From assembly GCA_963921825.1 (NCBI GenBank), contig OY997588.1, positions 125,953,203 to 126,017,202 on the forward strand: a DNA stretch of 64,000 nucleotides, in the 5' to 3' direction. The position numbers and the translations under genes were made by a program. The DNA comes from Erodium maritimum (Eukaryota; Streptophyta; Magnoliopsida; Geraniales; Geraniaceae). The notes under the pieces are model-generated. The model worked only from the letters and a program-made list of their open reading frames with translations. It had not been told where the DNA came from and ran no database searches. Below are positions 13,601 to 25,152 of this stretch, one piece after another (position 1 is the first letter of the stretch; the number at the start of each line of letters is the position of its first letter).

Positions 13601-14816
13601 GCCTATTCGACAACTTGACATTAACAATGCCTTCCTCAATGGCGATCTTCATGAGACTGTATTTATGGAACAACCACCTGGCTTTACTCATCCTTCGTTC
13701 CCGTCTCACGTCTGCAAACTGCATAAGGCCCTTTATGGATTAAAGCAGGCTCCTCGCGAGTGGTTTGATAAACTCAAGACATTTCTTCTCTCCGTTGGGT
13801 TTCGGGCGTGTCACTCTGACACTTCACTCTTTGTGCTCCGTTCTTCGTCTTCGGTTATCTACTTGCTTGTCTATGTAGACGACATTATTCTTACGGGCAG
13901 TGATTCCAAGGTATTATCACGGTTTGTCGCTCAACCTGATGGAGTTTTTTCTCTTAAAGACTTGGGTCCTCTTAACTATTTTCTGGGAATAGAAGTTCTC
14001 AAGACAGCTTCTGGTTTACTCCTCTGTCAGTCCAAGTATATTCGTGATATTCTTGTTCGTTCGGTAATGTCGGATGCCAAACCTCTGTCTACTCCAGCTG
14101 ATCCTGGTCACAAGCTTGTACGCCACGGCACTGCTCTTCCTTCTCCAAAACTATATCGACAGATTGTGGGAGCTTTACAGTATGTCACAATTACTCGTCC
14201 AGACATCACGTACGCTGTTAATCGTGTCTGTCAGTATATGCACGCTCCTACCGAGGATCACTGGATTGCAGTTAAACGGATTTTGCGATATCTCAAGGGT
14301 TCTGTGGATCAGGGTCTTTCCCTGTGTGCCTCGTCCTCGTTGTCTCTTTGTGCCTATTCAGATGCAGGTTGGCTCTCTGACGCTGATGATTGTCGTTCTC
14401 AGTATGGCTTTGCCATTTATCTTGGTCCCAATATAGTAAGCTGGACCTCACGCAAACAGAAGGTTGTGGCTCGCAGCAGCACAGAGGCGGAGTTCAGGGC
14501 TCTCGCATATACTGCTTCTGAGGTGGTTTGGATTGGACATTTATTATCTGATCTAGGCATTACTCTGTCATCTCCTCCGCTTCTTCTCTGTGACAACATT
14601 AGTGCAACTTTCATGTCTGCCAATCCAGTTATCAGTTCTCGCTCCAAGCATATCCATCTTGATTACTACTTTGTTCGAGAGAAAGTGGAATCTGGCTCAC
14701 TTCGTGTTCAGCATGTTTCTGCTAAAGATCAAACCGCAGACATCTTCACCAAACTGCTCCCTCGATCTGACTTCACTCGATTGACGTCCAAGCTTCAAGT
14801 TCGTTCCCGCTCTTGA
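10698..14816 (+). other. Copia gag-pol coding region (fossil element)
   Basis: Visible parts in order are: gag (about 10.7-11.6 kb) with the zinc knuckle CQICGKLGHPAINC; aspartic protease with WYVDSGATDH (about 11.68 kb); integrase core with the GNRYFVFFIDDATKF region (about 12.2-12.6 kb); reverse transcriptase with QLDINNAFLNGDL and the YVDDIILTG catalytic box (about 13.4-14.0 kb); and RNase H with the AYSDAGW and RSSTEAEF motifs (about 14.35-14.6 kb). The order integrase before reverse transcriptase defines Ty1/Copia. The region is largely open, with about one break. Confidence 0.9.
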
Positions 14817-14829
14817 GCTTGCCGGGGCG

Positions 14830-15021
14830 TATTAGATCACTCCTATATCTGCACATTCAAATAGCTAGATTAACCCTATCTCTCATTACTTTGAATTCAT
14901 ATTAGCTTTATCTCTTCACATACTTTTGTTGTACTTATCTCCTACGCCACTCACTTGTATAAATAGTGACAGTGATCAATGAGAATACACACAATTACAA
15001 GCCATTTCTTCTGTGTTTATA
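14830..15021 (+). repeat. 3' LTR of the Copia element
   Basis: The second copy of the 192-bp terminal repeat, ending directly before the right copy of the GGAAC target duplication. It is preceded by a short purine/G-rich stretch (ttgccggggcg), probably the polypurine tract. Confidence 0.93.
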
Positions 15022-15130
15022 GGAACAAAGTTTATGGGTGGTGGGGTTTCTCGTTGGTAGCTCCTATGCAATTTTCAGAGACATGTTGTATATTCAGATC
15101 GGTTTATATCTAGAAGATGGTGGCAGTGCT

Positions 15131-15597
15131 GGATAAAGGTGAGATATATGAGCATTTGGCAGCTATGGTTAAGAAGGATTGAAGCCGTTTTTGGAAGGAA
15201 ATTTCTTTCTTAGTATGCAATTACAGTCCTTTACAATTATGAGATCGACTTTTTTGAAGTGGCAAGCCGATCCATTCAGTTGCATTTGTTTTCACAAGAC
15301 TTAGCTAGACATTTCTATTGTTTTCGCTGTTTTAGGATGATCCTTAAGTTTTTAAGTTTTTATCGCATACTACCTTGTGTTTTTTTTGAAACACAAGACA
15401 TCAATAAAACCACCATCCATAAAAAAAATGTGTTGTGTCAAGTTATTGCACTAACACTGTCCCATCAATATTAAAGTGAGATCATATAAAGGGAGAATAC
15501 ACAACTAGGAGTTAATTGGTTAGGAGATATGGTGGACTCATCTTGAGTCAAGTGTTACATCAATACATTGTACGTTATTGGTATTTAATGTTTGGTG
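15131..15597. other. Intergenic DNA between LINE remnant and Harbinger-type element
   Basis: AT-rich sequence with no recognised gene. Part of it may be LINE 3' sequence that has decayed beyond recognition. Confidence 0.3.
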
Positions 15598-15600
15598 TTA

Positions 15601-16713
15601 GAGCATGTACAATGCATTTACTTATACCACTTGTTTTAGGCAAAAACACCATGCACTAAAAACATCTCCAATGATAGGTTGTTCGATTAATAAAATATTA
15701 TTTAAGCCATTTTTCATCCATCCGTCAATATTATCCGCCAACAACCTCCAATTGCTTTTTCCTGTTGGTTGTTCGTTGCTGGTTATTCGGATAAATTAAT
15801 ATAAACATAATACTTTTATAAAAAAAGACACATTAATGTTACACGGTTTAATAATACCCAAGCTTAAACTAAACATACGTTCACAACAATTTATTATCAC
15901 TGAAGCGGAAATTAAACATAACATAACAACGATTTATATTTCGTTGCAATATCGTAGCCACTTGGGCTGGCCTTTGACGAGATTCCAGATCGCGAACTTG
16001 GTAAAAGGTTGGCGATGTCGCTCCCGATACGTGTTTGCAACCAAAGCTCTAAGTTGATCGTCGGTCCGTCCCGACAGGTGAGCATGAAGTTTTTCACGGT
16101 AAATTACATTAAATTGCCTTACCTTGTCCGACGTACTTTGCAGTGGTCCTTGCCTTGCTTCTCGGTTCGTGTTGGGGCGACATCAGGGACCGATTGGACG
16201 AAGTAGTTATATACATCCGGCCAATACCAGATGTTTGGCCCCGGACGAACGTGTTCAAGCCACACAAGGGCCAACGTCATTTCTTCTTCGACAGTCCATG
16301 GAAAAGTTCGATGTTGTCGGTCTATCGGTTGAGAGGAAATTCTGTGAGTGATTTTGAGAGAAGAGAGGATTCGGTGGTGGAAGTGGTGAGGAAAGGCGAT
16401 GGAAGTGGTGGTATTTACAGGGGAGGGCGGAGATAATGCCACCGAACCGTCGACCCTAGCAAGGGCAGTTTGGTCGTTTTTCATGTGTTGTGCAATTATA
16501 TCACGTAAATCAAGACATTTGTAATGAAGACCAAATTCAAGTAAAATGTTGGGAAAATACAAATTCAAAGTATAAATGCAATTCAGCGGATGTGTCAAGC
16601 CTACACTGTCCCCGCTGAGCCGAGTACTGCACCATCTCGTCTGCTACTACGCCGACTCATCCTTTACCTTAAGCCTGCTACGTCAGATTCCTTTTGCACC
16701 AATGTACATACTC
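15601..16713 (-). mobile_element. PIF/Harbinger-derived element with TTA target duplication
   Basis: The left end GAGCATGTACAATGC matches, inverted, the right end GCACCAATGTACATACTC with few differences. TTA flanks both ends (15598-15600 and 16714-16716), the typical PIF/Harbinger target duplication. The 1,113-bp element contains no DDE transposase that I can see. It keeps a minus-strand fragment (around 16119-16310) encoding a Myb/SANT-like stretch, FPWTVEEEMTLALVWLEHV, like the ORF1 DNA-binding protein of these transposons. It is therefore most likely a deleted, non-autonomous derivative. Confidence 0.65.
16119..16598 (-). pseudogene. Myb/SANT-like ORF1 fragment of a Harbinger transposon
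   Basis: A 159-aa open frame. Its middle part (WTVEEEMTLALVWLEHVRPG, then IWYWPDVYNYF) resembles the trihelix/Myb-like domain of PIF/Harbinger ORF1 proteins and their plant relatives. The sequence C-terminal to it is only partly preserved, and the N-terminal third looks like non-coding filler. In Harbinger elements this protein helps carry the transposase to DNA. Here it is probably a relic. Confidence 0.5.
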
Positions 16714-16716
16714 TTA

Positions 16717-17017
16717 TGCTTAAGCCCTCTCTTCTCAATTTGTCACTATTTTGTTGACAAAGGAGTTGGCAAAATAATAATGATAAAAGTGTTACCTCGT
16801 AACATTCTTAAATTTCAATACAACAATAATCGATCCAATCTGTTACAACAAAGCTGTATTTAATCAACCAGAATATATTTTGGTTGAATGCATATTTTCC
16901 TCGATGAATAGGTATATCGAGCTTGTTGAAAACATGGATTGAGTTCCCGATTCAAACTCAAAGTGCCAGACCGGAGATTGAAGGAAAAAAATCAGTTGCG
17001 ACATCGCCCGAGCCGCC
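16717..17017. other. Upstream region of the ERLIN-like gene
   Basis: A short AT-rich intergenic stretch that becomes GC-richer toward the start codon at 17018. It must contain the promoter of the ERLIN-like gene, unless the neighbouring transposon supplies part of it. Confidence 0.35.
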
Positions 17018-19570
17018 ATGGATCAGCAGCATCTCCGGCCAGGAAGACCTTCGCAACCGCAGCCCCGCCCTCCCCAAGGCGATTTCTCCGCCATCTCCAC
17101 CGTCCTCTTTGCCTTCGTCGCCATCTTCGCCCTTGTAAGCTTCTACCCTTTCTCCCACCTCATTTTCCATTTCGACTTCCTCTGCTTCAAATAGTCAAGG
17201 GTCGCGTTTTGTTCTTCTTCTGGAGTTCAGTGTAGTTTCGAGCAATGTCGACGAGTTATGTTTAGCTAGAGCTCTCGCGAACTACTGTTGCAGTGTTGAT
17301 GAAAAATATAATAATTTGCATTGTAGATGGAAGTTTATGTCCCGATTAAATTGAATGTTTTTGCCTTGCTTGGCTGAATAAATCTAGTCTGATTTTGTTC
17401 TATCACGATTAGTAACACAACTTGAATGTGGATTATTTAGAAAGAGAGACAAGCTCATTGAGAAAAGTGATAACGATTTTGAAGAAGACATAATAAGAGA
17501 CTCAATTATATTCGATATAAAATAATAGATAAGAAATTATACTTTTGGGAGATAGTATGATTTGAACTCGGCTCCATAAGGAACCCGGCTGTGATATGAT
17601 GCTCCTTGTAAATTATGCAGATCGTGGTTCCATCATCATCAACACTTAAGAATAGCTTATCTATTGTGCATCAAGTCCCGGAAGGTCATGTCGGGGTATA
17701 CTGGAGAGGAGGTGCTCTTCTGGATACCATTACAAATCCAGGTATGACTCTGGTCTTGTCTTTGTTTTATTTGCATCCTATGATAGTTTTGTCAAAGCTT
17801 ATACACCATTTCGTGTTCTTGTCTCAAAAACTCAGGTTTTCACCTAAAGATGCCTATGATAACTCATTATGAGCCTGTTCAAGTGACCCTTCAGACAGAT
17901 TTGGTAATTTGTTTTCCAACATGTGAACCTTTCTAGGGGGTTTCGTATTGCTGTTAGATATTCAAATCCTTTTTGTGTCGTGAAATGCAGGTGAGGGATA
18001 TTCCATGTGGTACTAAAGGGGGTGTTATGATCAACTTTGAGAAGATAGAGGTAGGGCTGTGAGACAATCCTTGTTAGAATACGAATTAGATTATGATTTC
18101 ACTTTCTCAGTTTTTTCATGCTCGCATTTGATTTCTTTTTTCAGGTTGTTAACCGGCTTAAAAAGGATTATGTATATGACACTCTACTCAACTATGGAGT
18201 GCAATATGATAACACCTGGATTTATGACAAAATTCATCATGAGATCAATCAGTTCTGCAGCTCCCATTCTCTTCAACAAGTTTATATTGATGTCTTTGAT
18301 CAGGTAAGCAAGGAGAATCTTAAAAGGAAGGCATTTTAAAGGCCATTGGTGATGATATCACAACTATTTCTGTCAACTGCAAGCTTAATTCAGCCTGCTC
18401 ATTTTCTTTATCCTTCAATACTTGTGTAGCGAAATGTAAAATAGCTTCTCTGAAGATCCATGTTATATGTTCACTCCTTTGTTATCATATGCACAACCAA
18501 GCATTTCTGGACATCGAGCGATTTGTACTAACTGATTTTATGTATAGATAGATGAAAAGATGAAAGATGCTCTTCAGGGTGATTGCACCCGTTATGCTCC
18601 AGGGATTGAAATTATTAGTGTACGGGTCACAAAACCTTCTATTCCAGAAAGCATAAGACGTAACTTTGAGCAAATGGAAGAGGAGCGTACCAAGGTACTT
18701 TTTATTATCAGAAAAGTACTCCTTTACCTATTTCTGTATCTTTCACATCTTGCCAATGATGGAGAAAAAGATGATGAAAGTTGGAATTCAAGACATTGCT
18801 CATACAAAAAGAAGCTCTTTGGCACTGTATCCAACTTATGTTTGTGATATCATGTCGGTTCTTGTACTGTCAAGTACTTTATTATTCTGAATATACTGGG
18901 ATGTAACCGTGTTGGCCTCTGATCCTTTTTTTGTAACTCCAACCTATGTGTGCTTATATAACTCACTTTAATTATGCACTATGTCTTAATATTACTCTGC
19001 AGGTCTTAATTGCTATTGAGAAGCAAAGAGTGGTTGAGAAAGAGGCCGAGACAAACAAGAAGATGGCCATCAGTGAAGCTCAGAAAAATTCTTATGTTAG
19101 CAAGATAGTCATGGAACAGAAGCTGATGGAGAAGGACAGTGCCAGAAGGCAGCAAGAAATTGAAAACCAAATGTACCTTGATCGCCAAAAGAGCCTGGCA
19201 GATGCTGATTTCTACCGGTTACCATCTCACCTCTTCTTTCTGTTTGTTTTAATGAGAACACAGAAAGATCATATTCAGTATCTAAGAAATGTCTTTCTAT
19301 TATTTTGCAGTATGACACAAGAAGCCGAAGCCAACAAGTTGAAGCTCACTCCCCAATTTCTCGAGCTCAAATTCATTGAAGCTATAGCTAACAACACAAA
19401 AATCTTCTTTGGAAACAAGGTTAGGAATCTGAATTCGAGATTGACAGCTTCATCTCTCTTTGCTAACCTAACTCTGTAACTTTGCTTCGTAGGTGCCCAA
19501 TATGGTTTTCGACCAGAGATTGCTTGGGAACTTTTTGCAAGAAACATCTCAGGCCGCAAGAGAAGTATAA
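17018..19570 (+). CDS. ERLIN-like SPFH/prohibitin-domain protein of the ER membrane
   Basis: Exons 17018-17134, 17621-17741, 17836-17903, 17991-18050, 18145-18303, 18548-18694, 19003-19217, 19311-19419 and 19493-19570 give 357 aa, all with GT-AG introns. A Pro/Gln-rich N-terminus precedes one hydrophobic anchor (about residues 26-42). The SPFH/band-7 domain follows ([20 protein letters not shown], then [20 protein letters not shown]). A charged coiled-coil stretch comes next ([22 protein letters not shown]), and then the conserved [20 protein letters not shown]. In animals erlins form large ER rings that mark proteins for degradation. The plant role is less clear. The match is to plant proteins of the Arabidopsis At2g03510 type. 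The last intron falls just before [13 protein letters not shown]. Confidence 0.9.
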
Positions 19571-20475
19571 AAGAGGAGCACTCTGCAGCACAACACTTAC
19601 AATCTGTCTCTTCAATATACAGTTTAGTAGTTTACTCATCCTAAGGTTTTCTGGCTATTCTTCAATGCTGCATGTTCATTTAATAAAACCAAGATTGACA
19701 GAGCTATCGATTTCAATCTATTGGAGGCTTCAGGTGTTGAAGTATGAAGTCTCCATATCTTGTGGAAGTCTTATTTTTCCCTTTTTACACACGTGAGAGA
19801 AGTGATGAAATATAGAATTCGGTTACATATATGATATAACCATTAAAGTTAACATTAAATAAGCTAGCAGAGGCTTCATGTTCAGTAACTCTTACTATTA
19901 GGATGAAATAGATGCCTATCATGAAGTGTTTGTTTTGTTATTTCCCCTGCAAATATTATGCAATGTTTTTACGATATAGTGTGTACAAAAATATTTTACT
20001 TTGTTATACAACATATGATTTTACAGAATAGGTAAAGGACGTTCATTTTTACTAACAGCCTGAAACTAGATACCTACACATTAATGCTAGAGAGGCGAGT
20101 CAACTACCAATTTTCACTCATTAGGTTAATTTCGGATGGAGTTTAAATAGTTTACTTTTTCGTAAACGGATTTCAGAACAGACCTAACAATTATAATCTA
20201 CAATTAAATGATGATGCAGTTTAAATTGTTTTGGCCAAGAAAACTTTTTATCAGCAGAAAAATACATATTATTATTCGCCAAAGATGGAAACATACCCAT
20301 CCTTTACTTGAATCTATTTCCACAAAATAAATGCACAGGGAAAGATCATTTCAATAGAATAATGAAATGCATCGTACATTAGAGCCAAAACAACCTCAAG
20401 CGTTGCAAGTTCATCAATGGAAAACATTTAAATTGTATTGCAGGCTCACTACCTATATGAAGATTACAAAATTAT
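19571..20475. other. Convergent intergenic region between ERLIN-like gene and RUS3
   Basis: It holds the 3' UTRs of two genes transcribed toward each other. AT-rich; no additional gene or structured repeat was recognised. Confidence 0.4.
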
Positions 20476-23400
20476 TCAGTCAACCTTTTCTTGTGAAGAC
20501 CCATAGATCCAATTCGCTCTCCAAATGATAGAAGGTGATAAAAGGCGCTCAGTTTTCCAACCGGATGACTTGAGCTGCAAGATAAAGTTAATTTGAGGAA
20601 CACAATATGAGAAGCCAAAAAAAATACCATTTTAATTGGAATCAAATTTTCAAAACAAAAATAACCCACAGCTCAGTTCTACTTGGGATCAATTGATCAC
20701 TCACCAATATTGCAGTCAGACACTATATTATAATGTAGGGTCAATTTCAAATTTAACAAAAGAAAAAGCAGAGCAATACCTTCTGGATAAAAAGCCCATA
20801 TTCTTTGTCCATCCATGATAGGCTGGAGGAATGTGGGCTTTTGTCTTCATGAGCAAAAGAAGCCATAACAAGTGCATGAATAAATGACTGCAAGACATCA
20901 GGTGCTGTTGACTCTTTGTGCATCACAACGCTTATGATCCCCTTTCTCTCAATGAGCAAGTACTTTGCTATATGAACAGACAAACATAATCAGACAGGCT
21001 ACATTTTTGTTATATGTATACGTAGTAGAGGAAGGTTAACCTTTCTTATAACTAGATCCTGTAGATCGCAACTGCTCCATTCTGTATGGAAATATCACAT
21101 AATTGGTTTAGTAGATTAACATGATTGAATATCATTCACGATGCAGCTTAAAATCATGTGTACGTGTTGGAGATTCAATAAGATTTAGGATGAAGCAGTG
21201 TAAATAATGGCCTACAATAAATGGGATCCCCGCCCTCTAGAAACTATGAACCTCCAGGTGGCAAATGAGACACACATGCCAAAGTGAACCCTTAAGTGCA
21301 AATGATTATCTGAATGAATATGGGAACTTACATTTCGGAGTAATGAAGTGATGAAACTCTCACTCCCAAGTGCACCTGCCTGTGCAGCACCTTTGAACTG
21401 TTCCAGATGGGCAAAACATGCTCCATTTTAGACACCTGTTCAGGTGAGAGAACTGGCAATGAAGTCAGATGGGAAGCATTAAGTCTACTATAAAAGGAAG
21501 CATGGTACAAAAATTTAGGGAAATGTTCAATTTTGGTCCCAAATTTGATTTTCACTTTAGTATCAAGTATCCCAATCTGTTCCAACTTAGTCTCAAAATA
21601 TGACAATTTGGACGATCAATTTAGAGCAGATTGTCATACTTTATGACTAAATTTGAATAAATTGTGATACTTTGGGGCTAAGTTGAAAATTTGTCATATT
21701 TAGGAACTAAAGGGAAACGAATTCAGATATTTTGATACTAAATTGGAACAAAAATCAAATAAAATTGCCATACTTTGTGACAAAAATGGAACATTTTCTA
21801 ATAAAATTACAAACACAACAGCTGGAGAAGGAAAAACAATGATAATGGTTCATTGCTTTACCTTGACCAGTCTTCATAAAATGCTCTAGGAGAATTGAGC
21901 TTCTCTCCATGTTTAAAGAAGTCAATGCAAGACACCTAACAGCCTTGTAATTTGCTGCAAGCAGAAAGACAGTAGAGCAAAACCAAATCACTATAGAAAA
22001 AAAAAATGTGGTATGTTAATCTTAGAATTGTTACTCCAAGATCGAATAAATAGAAATATAGGACTACATTTAAAAGGAAAGGACAACCTGAACTAGGTGT
22101 GCCGGCATAGCTCACACATGAGAGTGGTGAAATATGAAGTCCCACATCGAGTGAAATAAAAATACATGACAAACACAATTATTATGTTGACCTTTTCAGT
22201 TGTGGACCCCAACTCAATATATGTAACCCAATCACAAATATTAATCCATAATTCAAAATATAACCATTTGAAAATACTATTAACATGTTGGTACTTTCCT
22301 TCACTCTTCCTTTGCTTACTATTCTTCAACATTCCAAAGAAAGACGTTACACCTCAACAATGCCAACATTTTAGAAACACCTCCAGAAAAATTTATTTCC
22401 CAATTTGATAATGTTGGACCCACAGTTACCGAAAACCTTCCACGGCAGCAGTTTTAAGTAGAGGACTTACCAAACATATGAAACACGGTGAGAGACAGGA
22501 AAGAAAACCAAATAGCCAAGGGGCGTCCAATTGTAATGTGGGCAAGGAGCATCCCAGCTGCCATGCCGACCATGGTTGCAACTGTTTCTTGACTTCCTTC
22601 CTGTCCAATTTTGGAAATACAAAAGCAGGTTACATGCCACTCTCCAAACTTACTAAACATAACTTCTCACAATTCTAACCAAACAGTATGATCGGTACCT
22701 TAGCACTTATATCTGCTGCATTACTCTGTAGGGCAAAATGTTGTGTCAAAGCAGCTCTAGTTGCTCCACTTGCAACACCGGCTAATTAGAGAGAGAATGA
22801 AGAGATTACTTATAATAAACAATAAATAAATGTCTGTACTGGACTTTTTTTAGTTTCAGCTAACTCCAAAAAAACATAATTTGACAGACATCTTTAACTA
22901 TCTTGAACATATATCCTTAAGATTTAAGTTATAGATAGATCCTAACATACTAGTAAATACAAGGATCAGAGTAACTTACTGAATGATCTTGAGAGGCTGC
23001 CTAAGCAAACTATAAATACAAAGGCAGATGGGAATAATGGCGAGAGAAGGTCCATCAGCATTCCTGAAACAATTGGAACCTTGCAATTTAGGACATAATT
23101 CAACAAAACCAGAAACTCCTAAATGGTAATTGGGTGTGTGTGAAAATAGAGTCTACAGTTACTGGATTGTAAATAAAACTAATGCCTTCGTGAAAGGTTA
23201 ATAAGATGCACTGACTGCCGATCTAGTATTTAAACAAATTTGATGTGGGCATTCCATCAGTTGGAAGGAAATTGGTTAAACTTCTAGTTACTTTAACACA
23301 TTCCATGGGAGCAATGTGGGGCCACAGCTAGGCATGTCATACAATAAGCTTACTATCACTGGCCTAGAACAATAACATTTTTGGAGCATATTGTATTAGT

Positions 23401-24975
23401 GGTGACAGAGGAAATGATCTTCTACGTTATGGTAACACAAAAGTGATGGTAAATACAGAAATATAAACATCATATAAATGAAATTAGAGATGTCCATGAA
23501 AGCAATAAATCCATGATAATCTCGATGTGAGCACAATAAACAGCACACACTTGCAACTAGGTGTAGAGATTAGTATTGAAGTCGATATTCTAGGATACAT
23601 ACCAAGATCATTCATAAGATCTGCAACCAGACGCCACATTTTGGCATTACTATCCAAACTTGAGCCCTGAAGGACAAGCCATACAAGGTTTTAGTTCCTT
23701 AAGAAAACCAAAAATGAAATATCTTCAGAAACAAGATCAAAATAAACTTTCATCAACCATGTGGTTATTGTCCATACAATAAACTCATATCAAGTTACAA
23801 GTTATTCATTCATTCCCATGTAGCATCTACGCCAGACAATGCGTAATGTGTTTGATTTGCATGAAAAGGACAGTGATATAAAGCAACCACCATGTTTGCT
23901 CGTAATGTTGTGTCAGTCCTACTAATAGTCATTTCCTATCAAGTAGTTTTTGCCCCATGAATAACCTCAAATTCATCATTTAGGCATAATCCAAAAGTCA
24001 AAGGTAGTTTCGAAACAAGGTCCAACTGTAAACCAAATAACTGTTGGCCAGAGTTTTACTTTCTATGAGTTATTGAGCGACTTAAACAATAATAGCAACA
24101 AGACTATACCAAACAAAAGGAACCTAAAATCTGAACCTGGTAGAATGTGAATAATATGCCTCCAACCATTCCAGTGAGGTCCCTCAAAAACCACTGCAAC
24201 AGTTCAAACTCATTAGTATGTGAACTGAACCCAAACTCAACAGTTCTAACTCAGGATGAGCTTCCAATTTACCTGAAACGTGGCCCCTATAACAGTAGCT
24301 GATTTTTCCCCAACCCCAATAGCACTTAAAAGAGCCTAACAACAACAATCACATCAGTTTTAAAAAGTGTGATTATACTATAGTTATTGTAAGTAAACAA
24401 GCAGTTTACGCTAAACTAACAAAATTCAATGATTGGGCATTACTTGTGTTGAGAGCATAGTCCTTATATATGTTGAAAGGCCCTGCCATAATCAAAGCAC
24501 AAACATTTACTGATCAACCATAATACCCAGATATCAATTTTTTAGTATAAACATTATCTATCCAATGCTTGAATCCTTACCTGCAGTAAATCCCAGACTT
24601 GAAAGGGGACGTAATCGGGCGTGACGCTGTTGGGAAAACCCTGAATTCGCACAGAACAGTAGCGATTAAGTTATGTTTCGGATTGGGATACAAAACGAAA
24701 AAGGTTGAAGCTTGCCTCGGGGACGAATGCTTCAAGGACTCGTCTCCAGACATGGTTGAATTGGCCGCCAGATCTGCAAATGAAATGGGTCAGAGACTTG
24801 CGAATTGAGATTGAGCCCCGAGTGAAGTGAATTAAGGGGTTGGTTACCTCTTGATGGAGGAGCGAGTGATGGTGGCAGTTCTGGACAGCTCACTGGAAGC
24901 AGAACCGTTCCATTCTTCGATTACTATGCAGTTGTCGTCCGATGATGTCTGTTTGTCTCCACCTGATGCTCCCAT
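20476..24975 (-). CDS. RUS3: ROOT UV-B SENSITIVE 3-like protein (DUF647/RUS family), 15 exons
   Basis: Exons on the minus strand: 24848-24975, 24716-24773, 24581-24640, 24444-24482, 24273-24335, 24137-24193, 23603-23666, 22980-23063, 22699-22781, 22471-22600, 21862-21954, 21332-21452, 21041-21081, 20780-20967, 20476-20574. The chain gives 435 aa, close to the roughly 440 aa of Arabidopsis RUS3. An in-frame stop just before the ATG supports the start. Typical DUF647 blocks are present: FNHVWRRVLEAFVPEGFP, GLSTYIRTMLSTQALLSAIG, DLTGMVGGILFTFYQGSSLD, KMWRLVADLMNDLGMLMDLL, AKEGSQETVATMVG and NYKAVRCLALTSLNMERSSI. RUS proteins act in UV-B sensing in roots and, for RUS1/RUS2, auxin transport; RUS3 itself is little studied. 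The second intron is GC-AG. Confidence 0.92.
21520..21800. repeat. Short-period repeats in RUS3 intron 11
   Basis: Imperfect units of roughly 35-40 bp on both strands share 'ttgtcatactttgtgactaaattgaa'-like sequence. They lie in the intron between exons 12 and 11 (about 21453-21861). Such repeats are common in plant introns and look non-coding. Confidence 0.45.
24699..24711 (-). other. Vicinity of the GC 5' splice site of RUS3 intron 2
   Basis: Exon 2 ends GTCCCCGAG at 24716 and the intron begins GCAAGC, running from 24715 down to 24641 and ending TTCAG before GGTTTTCCC. Only this junction gives the conserved VPEGFP reading. GC-AG introns with an AG|GCAAG donor are a known minority class spliced by the normal spliceosome. 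Confidence 0.75.
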
Positions 24976-25086
24976 GACCAACTGCTCAACTCAACTGGAC
25001 TCGTCTTCGTCACCGACCAATGCGTGTTATTTGACTTCCATACGAGAACAAACGACAAGTCGTTTGGTAAAAGATCGGGAAAACTT

Positions 25087-25090
25087 AAAA
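25087..25090 (-). terminator. Pol III terminator of tRNA-Asn
   Basis: A TTTT run on the minus strand begins about six bases after the tRNA 3' end. This is the usual RNA polymerase III stop signal. Confidence 0.7.
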
Positions 25091-25095
25091 CAGGA

Positions 25096-25119
25096 CGCTA
25101 GAAGGAGGGGTCGAACCTC

Positions 25120-25152
<33 letters not shown>

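Larger units (their letters stand above)
10446..15021 (+). mobile_element. Ty1/Copia LTR retrotransposon, nearly whole, young
   Basis: The element is 4,576 bp with two 192-bp LTRs and a perfect 5-bp target duplication GGAAC (10441-10445 and 15022-15026). The LTRs differ at about two positions, which points to a recent insertion, well under a few million years by usual plant rates. A primer-binding site complementary to initiator tRNA-Met (tggtatcagagcc) begins right after the 5' LTR. The domain order is Copia: gag with a CCHC knuckle, protease, integrase, reverse transcriptase, RNase H. The ends are TAT...ATA, not TG...CA. It looks nearly whole, with about one break in the coding region. The short LTRs suggest the Ale/Retrofit or a related lineage, but that is a guess. 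Confidence 0.93.
10366..15130 (+). pseudogene. LINE ORF2 C-terminal (zf-RVT) remnant split by a Copia insertion
   Basis: On either side of the Copia element, at 10366-10445 and 15022-about 15130, the + strand encodes pieces that match the zinc-finger-like tail of plant LINE reverse transcriptases. Before the insertion there is TCKRVCEDSDHVFLHCSF, with the spaced Cys/His pattern, then a segment ending in FW. After it there is VYGWWGF followed by an ordinary amphipathic stretch and an early stop. The two flanks read as neighbouring parts of one domain. Nothing else of the LINE is recognisable, so it is an old, heavily truncated copy. Confidence 0.55.

Noticed and set aside
10582-14816. Several 60-170 aa frames in other phases within the Copia element
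   Set aside because: All overlap the recognised gag-pol coding region and have no independent support.
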